Source: Paenibacillus brevis
GTDB taxonomy: Bacteria > Bacillota > Bacilli > Paenibacillales > Paenibacillaceae
NCBI RefSeq assembly: GCF_018919145.1
Contig: NZ_JAHLQJ010000001.1
Location: 186,001 to 250,000 of the forward strand
DNA length: 64,000 nucleotides
Reading direction: 5' to 3'
Shown here: positions 15,486 to 24,876 of the stretch, piece after piece
How the letters are laid out: every line of letters starts with the position of its first letter
Numbering within the stretch: position 1 is the stretch's first letter
Made by a program: the position numbers and the translations under genes
Notes under the pieces: generated by a model
What the model saw: only the letters and a program-made list of their open reading frames with translations
What the model was told of the DNA's origin: nothing
The model's database searches: none

Positions 15486-17780
15486 TTAGTCCTCCCGCAC
15501 AATAAAATTGGCGCTCAGCAGTTCATTGACATGCTTGCCGACATGCACTTGGAATTCTCCAGGCTCGACCACCGGCTCGTAGTTGGCTCCGATGTATTGC
15601 AGCTGTTCCGGCCCTACGGTAAATTCAACCGTCCGAGATTCGCCCGGCTGTAAAAATACCTTGCGGAAGCCCTTCAGCTCTTTGCCTGGGCGAGTAACTG
15701 TGCTCGCGACATCCGTCACGTACAGTTGAACCACTTCAGCCCCTGCGCATTGCCCTGTGTTCTTCACTTCAACCCGCACCTGAACCTCTTCATGCTTATG
15801 GATGCTGTCCGAAGAGACACTTAGCTTGTCGTAAGTAAACTCCGTATAGCTGAGTCCAAAGCCGAAAGGATATCTTGGCTGCGAGTCCGCTTCCAGATAG
15901 CGTTTGCCGCGCGAGCGCTTGCCGTTGTAATACACCGGAAGCTGTCCAACATGCTTCGGAATGGAAACGGTCAAGCGTCCGGACGGGTTCACATCGCCGA
16001 ACAAAATATCCGCCACGGCATGGCCTCCCTCTTGGCCTGGGTACCAGGCCTCCAGGATCGCATCCGCATGCTCATCGATCCAAGGCTCGGCGATTGGCCG
16101 GCCATTGATATAGACGACAACCAACGGTTTGCCCAGCTTATGAATCTCTTGAATCAGCTCCAGCTGAACTCCCGACAGTGACAGCGACAAGCGGTCAATG
16201 CCTTCGCCGCAGTCCATATCACTCTCCGAGTTGCCAGTTACTTTGGAAGCGCCTGTCTTGAGGTCGATACTTCCTTCACCGAAATCGCGGGCACTGGAAC
16301 CGCCCACGACCATAACTACCGTATCTGCCTCCGCTGCTGTAGACAAGGCAAATTCAAAGCCTTCCCGGGAATCGCCCTTGATCCGGCAACCCGGCGCATA
16401 CAGCACTTGCTCTGGCGAATCCGCCAGTCTGCTGCGGATGCCTCCAAGCACCGTCGTCACTTTGTCCCGAGGCTGCGGTGACGTATAATCGCCAAGTTGA
16501 TTATACCCCACATCGGCATTCGGACCAATAACAGCGATCTTCCCGGCGCCTGGCGCCAGCGGCAATACCCCTTCATTTTTCAGGAGAACAATACCTTCCC
16601 CGGCCAGCTTGCGGGCCAGTTCCACATGCTCTGCGCTGCCGATCACCTGCTCGGCCCGCTGCGGGTCAGCATAAGGTGATTCGAACAGGCCCAGGCGGAA
16701 TTTCAGCGTCAGAACGCGGCATACCGCGCGATCCAGCACTTCCTCTTCCAGTTGGCCTGCATGGACAGCCTCAACAAGATGCTTGCCGAACATTTCTCCG
16801 GACATTTCCATATCAATTCCTGCCCGGATGGCTTGAACGGCCGCATCACGGCCATCGGCCGCTACATCATGTCCGGAAGCCAGCATATCAATGGCGCCGC
16901 AGTCGGTGATCACCATGCCGTCAAAGCCCCAATCATTACGCAATACATCCTCAAGCAGTTCTTGGTTGGTCGTACAAGGTACACCGTCAATTTCGTTATA
17001 CGCCGGCATGATCGAAGCCGCTCCTGCTTTTACCGCCTTACGGAATGGTAAGAGATCCACCTCGAGCAGCTCCCGGCGTCCCATATGCACCGGACCGGCA
17101 TTTCTGCCGCCTTCCGAGCTTCCGTAGCCGACAAAATGCTTCAATGTCGCGGCTACGCTATCCTTTCCGTCCAGCTTCTCGCCTTGGAGACCCTCTACCG
17201 AAGCCACGGCCATTTCACTAATCAGATGCGCATCCTCGCCGAAGCATTCTTCGGTCCGTCCCCAGCGGGGATCGCGAACCACGTCAAGCACTGGAGAGTA
17301 GGTTACCGCTCCGCCCTGGCTGCGTGTCTCGCGGCCAACGGCACGGCACATTTCACGGTATAAATCTACGTTCCAGGTACTGCCAAGCGAGAGGGGAACC
17401 GGGAAGACGGTCGCACCAATGGCCATGTGGCCATGCGAGCATTCTTCTCCAATCAGGATCGGAATGCCAAGCCGCGAATTCTCGATCGCATAGCGTTGAA
17501 TCGTATTGACCGCTTCGGCTCCCTCACGCGGAGAGAGGCCGCTTGCCAGCGTTACCCCTGTCCAGGGATCGGCTCGCAGCACGCCATATAGCGAGCCAAC
17601 ACCCGCTTGCTCAATTTGCTTTTTAAAAGCTTCGGTAAGACGAATTTCTCCGTTTATATGTTCATAGGTCTGCCAACCGAACGGTTGAACCAGCTGGCCG
17701 GCCTTTTCTTCCAAAGTCATTAGTCCAAGCAAATGCTCTACTCGTTCCGGAATCGGTTTTGTCCTGTCCTTGTAGATCAA
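15486..17780 (-). CDS. Glycoside hydrolase family 3 (beta-glucosidase/xylosidase type)
   Basis: A 764-residue, three-domain GH3 enzyme: TIM barrel with the KHFVGYGSSEGGRNAGP loop and nucleophile region GMVITDCGAIDML (Asp near residue 285), an alpha/beta sandwich (VLLKNEGVLPL, AVIGPNA), and a C-terminal fibronectin-like domain from about residue 650. Hydrolyses terminal beta-linked glucose, xylose or related residues. It lacks a signal peptide. In this locus it might remove a beta-linked cap or decoration from a mannose-rich oligosaccharide. It is too long and has the wrong architecture for a NagZ-type beta-N-acetylglucosaminidase. Confidence 0.9.
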   Translation of the reverse strand: MIYKDRTKPIPERVEHLLGLMTLEEKAGQLVQPFGWQTYEHINGEIRLTEAFKKQIEQAGVGSLYGVLRADPWTGVTLASGLSPREGAEAVNTIQRYAIENSRLGIPILIGEECSHGHMAIGATVFPVPLSLGSTWNVDLYREMCRAVGRETRSQGGAVTYSPVLDVVRDPRWGRTEECFGEDAHLISEMAVASVEGLQGEKLDGKDSVAATLKHFVGYGSSEGGRNAGPVHMGRRELLEVDLLPFRKAVKAGAASIMPAYNEIDGVPCTTNQELLEDVLRNDWGFDGMVITDCGAIDMLASGHDVAADGRDAAVQAIRAGIDMEMSGEMFGKHLVEAVHAGQLEEEVLDRAVCRVLTLKFRLGLFESPYADPQRAEQVIGSAEHVELARKLAGEGIVLLKNEGVLPLAPGAGKIAVIGPNADVGYNQLGDYTSPQPRDKVTTVLGGIRSRLADSPEQVLYAPGCRIKGDSREGFEFALSTAAEADTVVMVVGGSSARDFGEGSIDLKTGASKVTGNSESDMDCGEGIDRLSLSLSGVQLELIQEIHKLGKPLVVVYINGRPIAEPWIDEHADAILEAWYPGQEGGHAVADILFGDVNPSGRLTVSIPKHVGQLPVYYNGKRSRGKRYLEADSQPRYPFGFGLSYTEFTYDKLSVSSDSIHKHEEVQVRVEVKNTGQCAGAEVVQLYVTDVASTVTRPGKELKGFRKVFLQPGESRTVEFTVGPEQLQYIGANYEPVVEPGEFQVHVGKHVNELLSANFIVRED

Positions 17781-17795
17781 CTTCCTCGCTCCTTT

Positions 17796-18713
17796 TTATT
17801 CTTTAACTGCACCTACCGTAAGACCTTGCACGAAGTAGCGTTGGAAGAACGGATAGGCGAAAATAATCGGCAGTGTTGCAAGCACGACCATCGCCATCCG
17901 CGACGTATCCTGCGGAATAGATTGCAGCGCGGTCAAGCTGAGCGAGCTGTTTTGCGAGTTTTGCTGAATAAAGGCAATGCTTGATTCGATACGCATCAGC
18001 ATCGACTGCAGTGGTACAAGGTTTGGAACATCGATATACAGCAAGGCATTAAACCAATCGTTCCAATATCCGAGAGTACTGAACAGACCAATCGTAGCTA
18101 ATCCAGGGAGCGACAACGGAAGCACGATGCGCAAGAAGATGTAGAAATCTCCCGCCCCATCAATCCGCGCCGATTCAATGACCGCTTCAGGGACGCTGGT
18201 ACTGTAGAACGTCCGCAAAATCATAATATAGAATGCATTCATAGCCAGTGGTAAAATCAGGGCCCACACCGTATTCTTAAGCCCCATAAGCTGGGAGACT
18301 ACCATATAGGTTGGGATCATACCGCCGTTGAACAACATAGTTACGATCGCAAACACCGAGAAAAAGCGCCGGTACCGGAAGCTGTTCCGTGAAATGGCGT
18401 AAGCGTACAAGGAAATCATAATCAAACTGATAACTGTTCCGACCAAGGTGACAAAAATGGTCACTCCATAGGAGCGAAGCAGCATATCACCACTCTGGAA
18501 TACATACCGGTAAGCTTCCAAGCTCCATTGAGCCGGAAGGATGCGGTAGCCATCCGTTGCCAGCGTCTTCTCATCGGTTAACGAGATGATCACGACGAAC
18601 AGGAACGGAAACACACACAGAAATGCAAATATACCTGCAATCAGGTTCAGCACAACGTTCCAACCTGTACCTACCTGATGAAAGTCCTTATTTCTTCTAA
18701 TTACTCCCGCCAT
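17796..18713 (-). CDS. Carbohydrate ABC transporter permease (LplC/CUT1 type)
   Basis: A 305-residue inner-membrane permease with six predicted helices and the EAA loop AVIESARIDGAGDFYIFLRIVLPLSLPGLATIGL that docks the ATPase. The C-terminus FFQRYFVQGLTVGAVKE is typical of the LplC subgroup. It follows its partner permease by 24 bp and precedes GH3 by 15 bp. There is no ATPase gene in the locus; CUT1 systems of Firmicutes normally share an MsmX-type ATPase encoded elsewhere. Confidence 0.93.
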   Translation of the reverse strand: MAGVIRRNKDFHQVGTGWNVVLNLIAGIFAFLCVFPFLFVVIISLTDEKTLATDGYRILPAQWSLEAYRYVFQSGDMLLRSYGVTIFVTLVGTVISLIMISLYAYAISRNSFRYRRFFSVFAIVTMLFNGGMIPTYMVVSQLMGLKNTVWALILPLAMNAFYIMILRTFYSTSVPEAVIESARIDGAGDFYIFLRIVLPLSLPGLATIGLFSTLGYWNDWFNALLYIDVPNLVPLQSMLMRIESSIAFIQQNSQNSSLSLTALQSIPQDTSRMAMVVLATLPIIFAYPFFQRYFVQGLTVGAVKE

Positions 18714-18737
18714 TGTCTGACACTCCTTTCAGCTGTT

Positions 18738-19667
18738 TTAGAATAGGGCACTGTCTTTATCGATTTTTCGTACAACATAGTTGGATACCATGACTAAGGC
18801 AAAGCCGACTACCGATTGATAAAGACCAGCTGCCGTACTCATGCCGATTTCGCCGGATGTCTTCAGACCACGGTATACATAAGTATCGATAACGTTTGTA
18901 ACAGCATAAAGCGGGCCGGAATCTCTTGGTACTTGGTAGAACAAGCCGAAATCGGCGTAGAAGATTTTCCCTACAGCCAGCAAGGTCATAATGATAATAA
19001 TCGGAGACAACATCGGAATTGTAATATTCTTCACTTGTTGCCATTTGTTAGCGCCGTCGATCATAGCTGCTTCATAGAGTGATTTGTCGATACCCATAAT
19101 GGATGCGAGGTACACGACGCTATTGTAACCAATGGATTTCCACAAACTCACAAAGACCAAGATGTACGGCCAATACTTCGCTTCGGAATACCATTGAATC
19201 GGATCTCCGCCAAACCAGCTGATAATTTGGTTGAACATCCCGCGATCCATGCTCAGGAAGCTAAACGCAAAATAGCCGACAATAACCCATGACAGGAAAT
19301 ACGGCAGAAACATACCGGTTTGATAAACCTTCGCCAATCTTTTGTTCACAAGCTCGGACAACAGTACGGCCATGGCCACCGACAGCACCAATCCGATAAA
19401 GATAAATGCAATGTTATAGAGCAACGTATTTCGTGTAATTAAAAGCGCATCATTTGTACTGAACAAAAACTTGAAGTTGTCCCAGCCCACCCATTCACTC
19501 TTTACAAGGCTAGCCCAGAACCCTTCTCTGCTGAAGCGGTACTGTTTGAAGGCAGCGATGGTCCCTACTAGAGGCATGTAAGAGAAGAAGAAAAACCAAA
19601 GCGCACCAGGCAACACCATGAAGAGCATGACTTTGTTTTTGAGCAGATTTCTAAAAAATGTGGCCAC
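18738..19667 (-). CDS. Carbohydrate ABC transporter permease (LplB/CUT1 type)
   Basis: A 309-residue permease with six helices, starting with a short basic tail and KVMLFMVLPGALWFFFFSYM, and with the EAA loop LYEAAMIDGANKWQQVKNIT. It forms a heterodimeric channel with the following permease. The gene lies just after the solute-binding protein and an intergenic terminator-like hairpin, so it is probably made in smaller amounts than the binding protein. Confidence 0.93.
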   Translation of the reverse strand: MATFFRNLLKNKVMLFMVLPGALWFFFFSYMPLVGTIAAFKQYRFSREGFWASLVKSEWVGWDNFKFLFSTNDALLITRNTLLYNIAFIFIGLVLSVAMAVLLSELVNKRLAKVYQTGMFLPYFLSWVIVGYFAFSFLSMDRGMFNQIISWFGGDPIQWYSEAKYWPYILVFVSLWKSIGYNSVVYLASIMGIDKSLYEAAMIDGANKWQQVKNITIPMLSPIIIIMTLLAVGKIFYADFGLFYQVPRDSGPLYAVTNVIDTYVYRGLKTSGEIGMSTAAGLYQSVVGFALVMVSNYVVRKIDKDSALF

Positions 19668-19699
19668 CTTATTCCCCTCCTGTCAAAAATAATGAAAAA

Positions 19700-19730
19700 G
19701 GATCGGGCGATGTTATCACCCGCCCGATCC
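19700..19730 (-). terminator. Intra-operon attenuator after the solute-binding gene
   Basis: Read on the minus strand, GGATCGGGC pairs with GCCCGATCC and is followed at once by a run of Ts (19695-19699). It lies 19 bp past the binding-protein stop. A partial terminator here would explain the usual excess of binding protein over permeases. Confidence 0.8.
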
Positions 19731-19748
19731 CGAAACTTCTTTAATTAA

Positions 19749-21245
19749 TTACTTGTTGTTCGCAGCTCTCCAGGCATCGAGCTGGGTTTGGGCCTCAGCA
19801 ATTACCTTGTCAAGACCTGCTTCTTTGAACTTTTCAATCGCCTTAGGCAAGAACTCATCAGGCTCGACAGTACCTGTCATCAGGGAAGACCAGTATTGTT
19901 CCTTCACGTTTTGTACAGCTGCCATTTCTGAAGCAACCTTCGTGCTGTCAAAGTTGAAGCTCAGAATTGGCGAGTCAACGCCAGCAGCGTTAAAGGTCTT
20001 GAATTGCTCCCATTTATCATCAGGATCGTTAGCATTCAGGTAAAGGAGCATGTTGTTACCCAAGGAGTACGAAGGCATATCGTAGTTCTTCGACTCTGGC
20101 AGGTTTTCATAGTGTGTCTCATCTGTCTTGTTGTAGTGAACGCCTTCGATACCGGAGTCAACCATGTTGCGCAATACCGGGTCGGTGTTCAGCAAGTTCA
20201 GGAATTCCATCGCCTTTTCCGGATATTCGGAGTTAGCGGAGATTGCCATGATCGAACCTTGTACCGATGTGTTCGTGATGATTGCATCACTCGCTGGCGT
20301 AGAAACAACTGGGTAGCCATAGCTTTGGGACCAGAGGTTATCCGCAGACGGTTGAGTTTGCGCACGGTCCATGAACCACATCGAAGAAGTCATCAGGTCA
20401 CTGGTGGAGCCGGTAGTTGCGGCTTCAGGAGCAATGTAACCTGCTTTGTAGTACTTACGCATCAAATTGAGAGCGTCTTTCATTTCTTGGGTTTCAAGAA
20501 TGTTGACGATTTTATAATCTGTTGTATCAAGCTTTACAGCCATCGGCAGATTTTGAACTACATAGTCGTAAGGTACGTAAGGGACATAGTTCTTATCCAT
20601 AGCGAACGCTGTAATCGTTGGCTCGTTTTCCTTGATGGTCTTCAAAAGCGGCTCAATGCTTTCCAAGGAACGGACGTTCGAGATGTCCAGGTTGTATTTA
20701 TCAAGGAATTGCTTGTTGAAGCGCCATACTTCTTGTTGTGGCAACTCTTTGTTGGCCGGGATACCATAGTTATGGCCATCAACCTTGGATCCTTCGAGGA
20801 AGGCAGGGTCGATCGTGTTCTTCAGATCTTGTCCATATTGCTCTAACAGATCATCAAGAACCATGAAGGCTCCCTTTCTTGCATTCTGTACATAGTCAAA
20901 GCCGCCGGCGGAAGTGAAGATAATATCCATTGGCTCACCGGAAGCAACGTTTACTTGCATTTTTTGCTGGTAGTCGCCCCAGTCGACCATTTTCATAGTG
21001 ATCGTCGCGTTAATTTTCTCTTTAGTATACTTGCTGACTTCCTCCATAACGCGATCCACATCTTTTTGAGGTGTCCCGATGGTGTACCAAATCAGGTTAA
21101 CTGTCTTTTCCGAACCGCCGCCTGTCGACGTCCCGGTGTTACCTTCGGCTGCATTGTTGTTCTTGCCGCCGCAAGCGCTCAATACGAGCACCAGAGCCAT
21201 CAGAGTAGCGAGTACGAAAGAAAAGCTTCTTTTACTATTTCTCAT
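19749..21245 (-). CDS. Extracellular solute-binding lipoprotein (LplA-like, cluster 1)
   Basis: About 498 residues. The signal peptide ends in a lipobox LVLSACGG with lipidated Cys25, followed by an Asn/Gly/Thr/Ser-rich linker, then a family 1 solute-binding fold (WYTIGTPQKDVDRVMEEVSK onward). The ATG at 21245 has GGGAGG 7 bases upstream; the open frame extends 34 codons further but lacks a signal sequence there. It is expected to capture mannose-rich oligosaccharides outside the cell for the two permeases encoded next. A cre-like site lies 56 bp upstream. Confidence 0.93.
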   Translation of the reverse strand: MRNSKRSFSFVLATLMALVLVLSACGGKNNNAAEGNTGTSTGGGSEKTVNLIWYTIGTPQKDVDRVMEEVSKYTKEKINATITMKMVDWGDYQQKMQVNVASGEPMDIIFTSAGGFDYVQNARKGAFMVLDDLLEQYGQDLKNTIDPAFLEGSKVDGHNYGIPANKELPQQEVWRFNKQFLDKYNLDISNVRSLESIEPLLKTIKENEPTITAFAMDKNYVPYVPYDYVVQNLPMAVKLDTTDYKIVNILETQEMKDALNLMRKYYKAGYIAPEAATTGSTSDLMTSSMWFMDRAQTQPSADNLWSQSYGYPVVSTPASDAIITNTSVQGSIMAISANSEYPEKAMEFLNLLNTDPVLRNMVDSGIEGVHYNKTDETHYENLPESKNYDMPSYSLGNNMLLYLNANDPDDKWEQFKTFNAAGVDSPILSFNFDSTKVASEMAAVQNVKEQYWSSLMTGTVEPDEFLPKAIEKFKEAGLDKVIAEAQTQLDAWRAANNK

Positions 21246-21300
21246 GATGATCCTCCCTTTTGAGATTGTTTCGTCTAACTTACAATTCAACCTTACCGAA

Positions 21301-21314
21301 TGAAAGCCGTTACA
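21301..21314 (-). promoter_or_regulatory. Candidate cre (CcpA) site before the mannoside operon
   Basis: On the minus strand the sequence is TGTAACGGCTTTCA, which matches the cre consensus TGWNANCGNTNWCA at all but one defined position. It lies 56 bp before the solute-binding gene start, a position suited to catabolite repression. Confidence 0.6.
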
Positions 21315-21389
21315 AAAAGAATACAAACTAAATAAATCGAGGTACAAATTAAAGAAAATAAGCCTACAAGGTATGGAAGACCTATTTTA

Positions 21390-22916
21390 TTAGTGAAGCG
21401 CTTTAAAATCGGTCGGCGATATGCCTACGTATTTCCTGAATTGCTTGTAGAAATATCCAATTTCCCAATACCCCACATTTCGGGCGATTTCATGCACTTT
21501 ATGGTTGGTCACCTTCAAAAGCTCCTTGGCCTTTTCGATACGATATTTGTTGATATACTCCGCAAATGTCCCCCCTGTCTCCTTCAGAAACAGCTGTCCC
21601 AAATAAACCGGATGGATATGGTAATGCGCTCCAAGCGTTTTTAGAGAAAGCTCCTCCGCATAGTGACTATGGATATAGTTCAATACCTGATGGACTACCG
21701 GGCTTTTCACGTCTCTCATCAATGAATTGACCGTTATATCCGCCACTTCCTCCAGAATCTCTACCAACCCGTCAAAGGACTGGCTGCTCTGGATTTGACC
21801 GAGCGCTTGCTTGAAACTATCGGCTTCTTCAGTAAGCTTAATCTCCTGAAGCTCCATCTTGAAGCGAATGACCAATTCCATCGCGGCGCTCTGCAGATCA
21901 TCCGGGCTCACACCTTCCCCTTGCTTAAGCTGCTCAAAATCATCGCGAATATTCTTCTTTAATTCTTCTATATCCCCGGATAAAATCAGCTTGCTGTATT
22001 CCGCCCAAGGCATGGAATGGCTGGAGAAGGACAGGCCTCGCCCTCTTTCCAATTGTCCGTACTCGATAAACAGCCGTTCAGGATAGACGATATAGTATTC
22101 GAGCGCCCGCTTGGCCTCTTTATAACTGAGCGAGGCCTCTTCCGAGACGGGTTCAACACGGCCCATCCCTATATGTACCGGACGACTCATGACAGACAGT
22201 TCCATCGACAGGTCCTCTACCAGATGAGTAAAGACTTTTCTCCCATCCTCTTGGCCCGCCAAGGAAGCAATGAGAACCAGGTCTCCATCCACATCCCGGC
22301 AAAGAGTGGCCTGTTCGTCCCGGGTATCCAGAAACCCGGTTACCCGCTCAAACAAGACGGACAGGTTTGCTTTTGTCCTCAGGACACAGACAGCGAAATA
22401 CGGAGCTCGAAGCTCCAGATCCAGCAATCCGGCACGCTCGGCGAATTCAGGCGCTGCGATTTGCCCATTGAGCCAGCGGTACAGTGTATTATCCTTGAGA
22501 ATCTGGACGTCATAATCATCGTACTGTTCCTTCGGCTGAATCCGGTCCAGCTTCTGAACCGTATTGCGAAGGGTGGACTCCAACTCCTCCACATTGATCG
22601 GTTTCAACAGATAGTTCTCGATACCCAGGCGCATGCCTTCCTTGAGATAGTCGAATTCGTTGAACCCGCTTAAGATGATGACCTTCATTTCCGCATGGAG
22701 TTTACGCACCTCAGAGATCAGGCTCAGTCCATCCATAACCGGCATCGAGATATCGGTGATCAGCAAATCGGCCGGCGTCGTCTTTAGCGCCTCCAAGGCC
22801 TGCAGTCCGTTCTCCGCATGTCCCACAATTTCCAGACCGAACAAGGGCCAGTCGACAATATCGTACAAGCCTTCAACAATAAAAGGCTCGTCATCCACAA
22901 TAAATACTTTATACAT
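21390..22916 (-). CDS. YesN-type response regulator with AraC DNA-binding domain (cluster 1)
   Basis: 508 residues. The receiver domain has the acidic pair DD at 8-9, phospho-acceptor Asp55 in LLITDISMPVMDG and Lys in LLKPIN. A long middle region is followed by an AraC double HTH (LKTLGAHYHIHPVYLGQLFL, then GYWEIGYFYKQFRKYVGISP). The ATG at 22916 overlaps the last codons of the kinase gene by 8 bp, so they are coupled. It is expected to activate the adjacent transporter and hydrolase genes when the kinase senses substrate. Confidence 0.93.
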   Translation of the reverse strand: MYKVFIVDDEPFIVEGLYDIVDWPLFGLEIVGHAENGLQALEALKTTPADLLITDISMPVMDGLSLISEVRKLHAEMKVIILSGFNEFDYLKEGMRLGIENYLLKPINVEELESTLRNTVQKLDRIQPKEQYDDYDVQILKDNTLYRWLNGQIAAPEFAERAGLLDLELRAPYFAVCVLRTKANLSVLFERVTGFLDTRDEQATLCRDVDGDLVLIASLAGQEDGRKVFTHLVEDLSMELSVMSRPVHIGMGRVEPVSEEASLSYKEAKRALEYYIVYPERLFIEYGQLERGRGLSFSSHSMPWAEYSKLILSGDIEELKKNIRDDFEQLKQGEGVSPDDLQSAAMELVIRFKMELQEIKLTEEADSFKQALGQIQSSQSFDGLVEILEEVADITVNSLMRDVKSPVVHQVLNYIHSHYAEELSLKTLGAHYHIHPVYLGQLFLKETGGTFAEYINKYRIEKAKELLKVTNHKVHEIARNVGYWEIGYFYKQFRKYVGISPTDFKALH

Positions 22917-24744
22917 CCTGAGCCTCAGCCTCCATTTCCTCCCGAACCGGGTAGCGTACGATAACGATAGTTCCACTTTCCGGAGAACTCTCAATTTCAA
23001 TTCCGTACTCAGGTCCGTACAAGAAACGCAAGCGGCTATGGACACTTCTCAGGCCAAACATGCGGCCGGTCTCTTCCTCTCGTTCCAACTCCTCCCGGAT
23101 CTCAGCCAACTGGTCAGGATCAATGCCCTTGCCGTTATCTTGCACCACTACCGTCAAAATATTCCCATCCTCCCGCACCTGAATCGTTAAACGATTGTCA
23201 TAGCGGTCCGTCCGGATCCCATGGACAATATAATTCTCAACAATCGGTTGCAAGGATAGCTTGACTACCGATTGTCCGTATACTTCCGGCGCTGCCTGTA
23301 TCTCGTACTCAAAGCGGTCCTTGTAGCGAATCCGGAACAGCTCCAAGTATAGTCGGCAAGCCTCCAATTCATCTTTAAGGGTGTAAACTCTCTTTTGCTG
23401 CACCAGGCTCTTGAACAAGACGGACAGGCTATAGATCATCTCCGCAACATCCTTGGCTCCCTGGGAGACTGCGCGCATTCGGATGACCTCCAATGTATTG
23501 TATAGGAAATGCGGATTGATCCGGGCCTGCAAGGCGACAAGTTCAGTCTGCTGTTGCTTGATTTCCGCTTTGAATACCCGGTCGATATATTCATTCAGCT
23601 CTTCCAGCATATCGTTAAAGCTCTTGGAAATCTGGCCAAGCTCGTCCTCTCTTGTGTCCGCGATCCGGGTTGTAAAGTCCCCTTCACGAACCTTCCGGGT
23701 AAAGCGAATGATATTATACATTCTTTTTGCAAAGTTGCTGATAAAGAGCGCGGGAATCAAAATGGCGAATAAAATACAGACAGAACTGATCAAGAGGATC
23801 GTATTCCGCAGCCCTTGGTAGGTTTTGGCTAATTCCTTTTTCGGCACAGTACTTAATACAGTGAACCCGCCCTGACTATGGGTTATCTTGGTCGCAATCA
23901 AGTCGTCCCCCAGTTCATCGTTGTCGTACACTGTGTTAAGCTCTTCGAAATGAGGATATTTCTTTCCTTGATAAAAGCCCGTGGAGTCAAACAGCACGCT
24001 TCCGTCTTGTGACAGAACTAGAATGGAGCCTTTGAGATCCTCTTTATAAAGCGCCAGACTGTTCCACACCTTATCTGTATCGTAATAGACTACTAATTGA
24101 CCTATATTCTTGAGCGTCAGGGTATTGTTCACTGGAAAGCGTACCGAGTAGGTCGAGATGTTAGTCGTCTCGATGGCTCGGCTGACCCAGATATTAGACG
24201 GCCCCACCCCGGGCCCTTCCTGTTGATACATAACTTCCGGGATATAGGAGCGGGCCAGGTTGGTCGAGATAATCTTGAACTGCTGCATGTAGTTATAAAA
24301 TACATAGAGCTGATGCTGATCTACGCTGTATAGCATGAGACTGCGGATATCCGGGTCATCGTCCACCTTGCTGCGGAAAAACATCACCATATCAGACGAG
24401 GAAATACCGTTATCTGTGTAAAATCGCTCCAAGCGATAGTTCACATAGTCCTGATACGGATGCTCCAAGAAGTAAGACATATTCACAGCCAGCACATCAT
24501 CACGATAGACCTCGCGCACCGTGGACTGAATCGAATCATACTTTCCGCTAAAATAGTTACTGACCCTCTCAACCGCTCCTTTCTGGATGTCGAGTTGCCT
24601 TTGCACGGCAGATTCGGACATCACCTTGAACATTAGATAGGAGAAGGTAATGATCGTAACGATCGTGATCACCGAGAAGAACAGGATAATCTTCATAAAC
24701 AAGTTGTTCTTGAAATAATTACGGTAAATGTATCGGATATGCAT
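22909..24744 (-). CDS. YesM-type sensor histidine kinase (cluster 1)
   Basis: 611 residues: transmembrane segment near 17-38, extracellular dCache-like sensor, second transmembrane segment near 300-320, HAMP domain, His_kinase domain with the phospho-acceptor His in ARINPHFLYNTLEV, and a C-terminal HATPase (VVQDNGKGID; GRMFGLRSVHSRL). The ATG at 24744 has AAGGAGG 7 bases upstream. It is the first gene of the kinase-regulator pair that precedes the mannoside operon. The ligand may be the transported glycan or the loaded binding protein. Confidence 0.93.
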   Translation of the reverse strand: MHIRYIYRNYFKNNLFMKIILFFSVITIVTIITFSYLMFKVMSESAVQRQLDIQKGAVERVSNYFSGKYDSIQSTVREVYRDDVLAVNMSYFLEHPYQDYVNYRLERFYTDNGISSSDMVMFFRSKVDDDPDIRSLMLYSVDQHQLYVFYNYMQQFKIISTNLARSYIPEVMYQQEGPGVGPSNIWVSRAIETTNISTYSVRFPVNNTLTLKNIGQLVVYYDTDKVWNSLALYKEDLKGSILVLSQDGSVLFDSTGFYQGKKYPHFEELNTVYDNDELGDDLIATKITHSQGGFTVLSTVPKKELAKTYQGLRNTILLISSVCILFAILIPALFISNFAKRMYNIIRFTRKVREGDFTTRIADTREDELGQISKSFNDMLEELNEYIDRVFKAEIKQQQTELVALQARINPHFLYNTLEVIRMRAVSQGAKDVAEMIYSLSVLFKSLVQQKRVYTLKDELEACRLYLELFRIRYKDRFEYEIQAAPEVYGQSVVKLSLQPIVENYIVHGIRTDRYDNRLTIQVREDGNILTVVVQDNGKGIDPDQLAEIREELEREEETGRMFGLRSVHSRLRFLYGPEYGIEIESSPESGTIVIVRYPVREEMEAEAQDV

Positions 24745-24837
24745 ATCTTTCCTCCTTGGAAGCCTTGTCTCAATTATAGCATTGCCTCTCAAGGACTTCA
24801 TGGCGCACCCTCTTGGCTTACGTCTATAAATATCGAA

Positions 24838-24870
24838 CAGCCGGCCTGCTCCGTGAAGAGCAGCCGGCTG
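24838..24870 (-). terminator. Hairpin downstream of the AraC/GyrI gene
   Basis: CAGCCGG-CTGCTC pairs with GAGCAG-CCGGCTG around a short loop, with one bulged base. It lies just after the stop of the minus-strand gene at 24877 and is followed on that strand by a T-containing but not T-only stretch. Confidence 0.6.
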
Positions 24871-24876
24871 ACATTG

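Noticed and set aside
21383..21400. cre site around GAAGCGCTTTA at the response regulator stop
   Set aside because: The flanks of the GCGC core do not fit the cre consensus, and it lies about 140 bp from the next start; the site at 21301-21314 is better.
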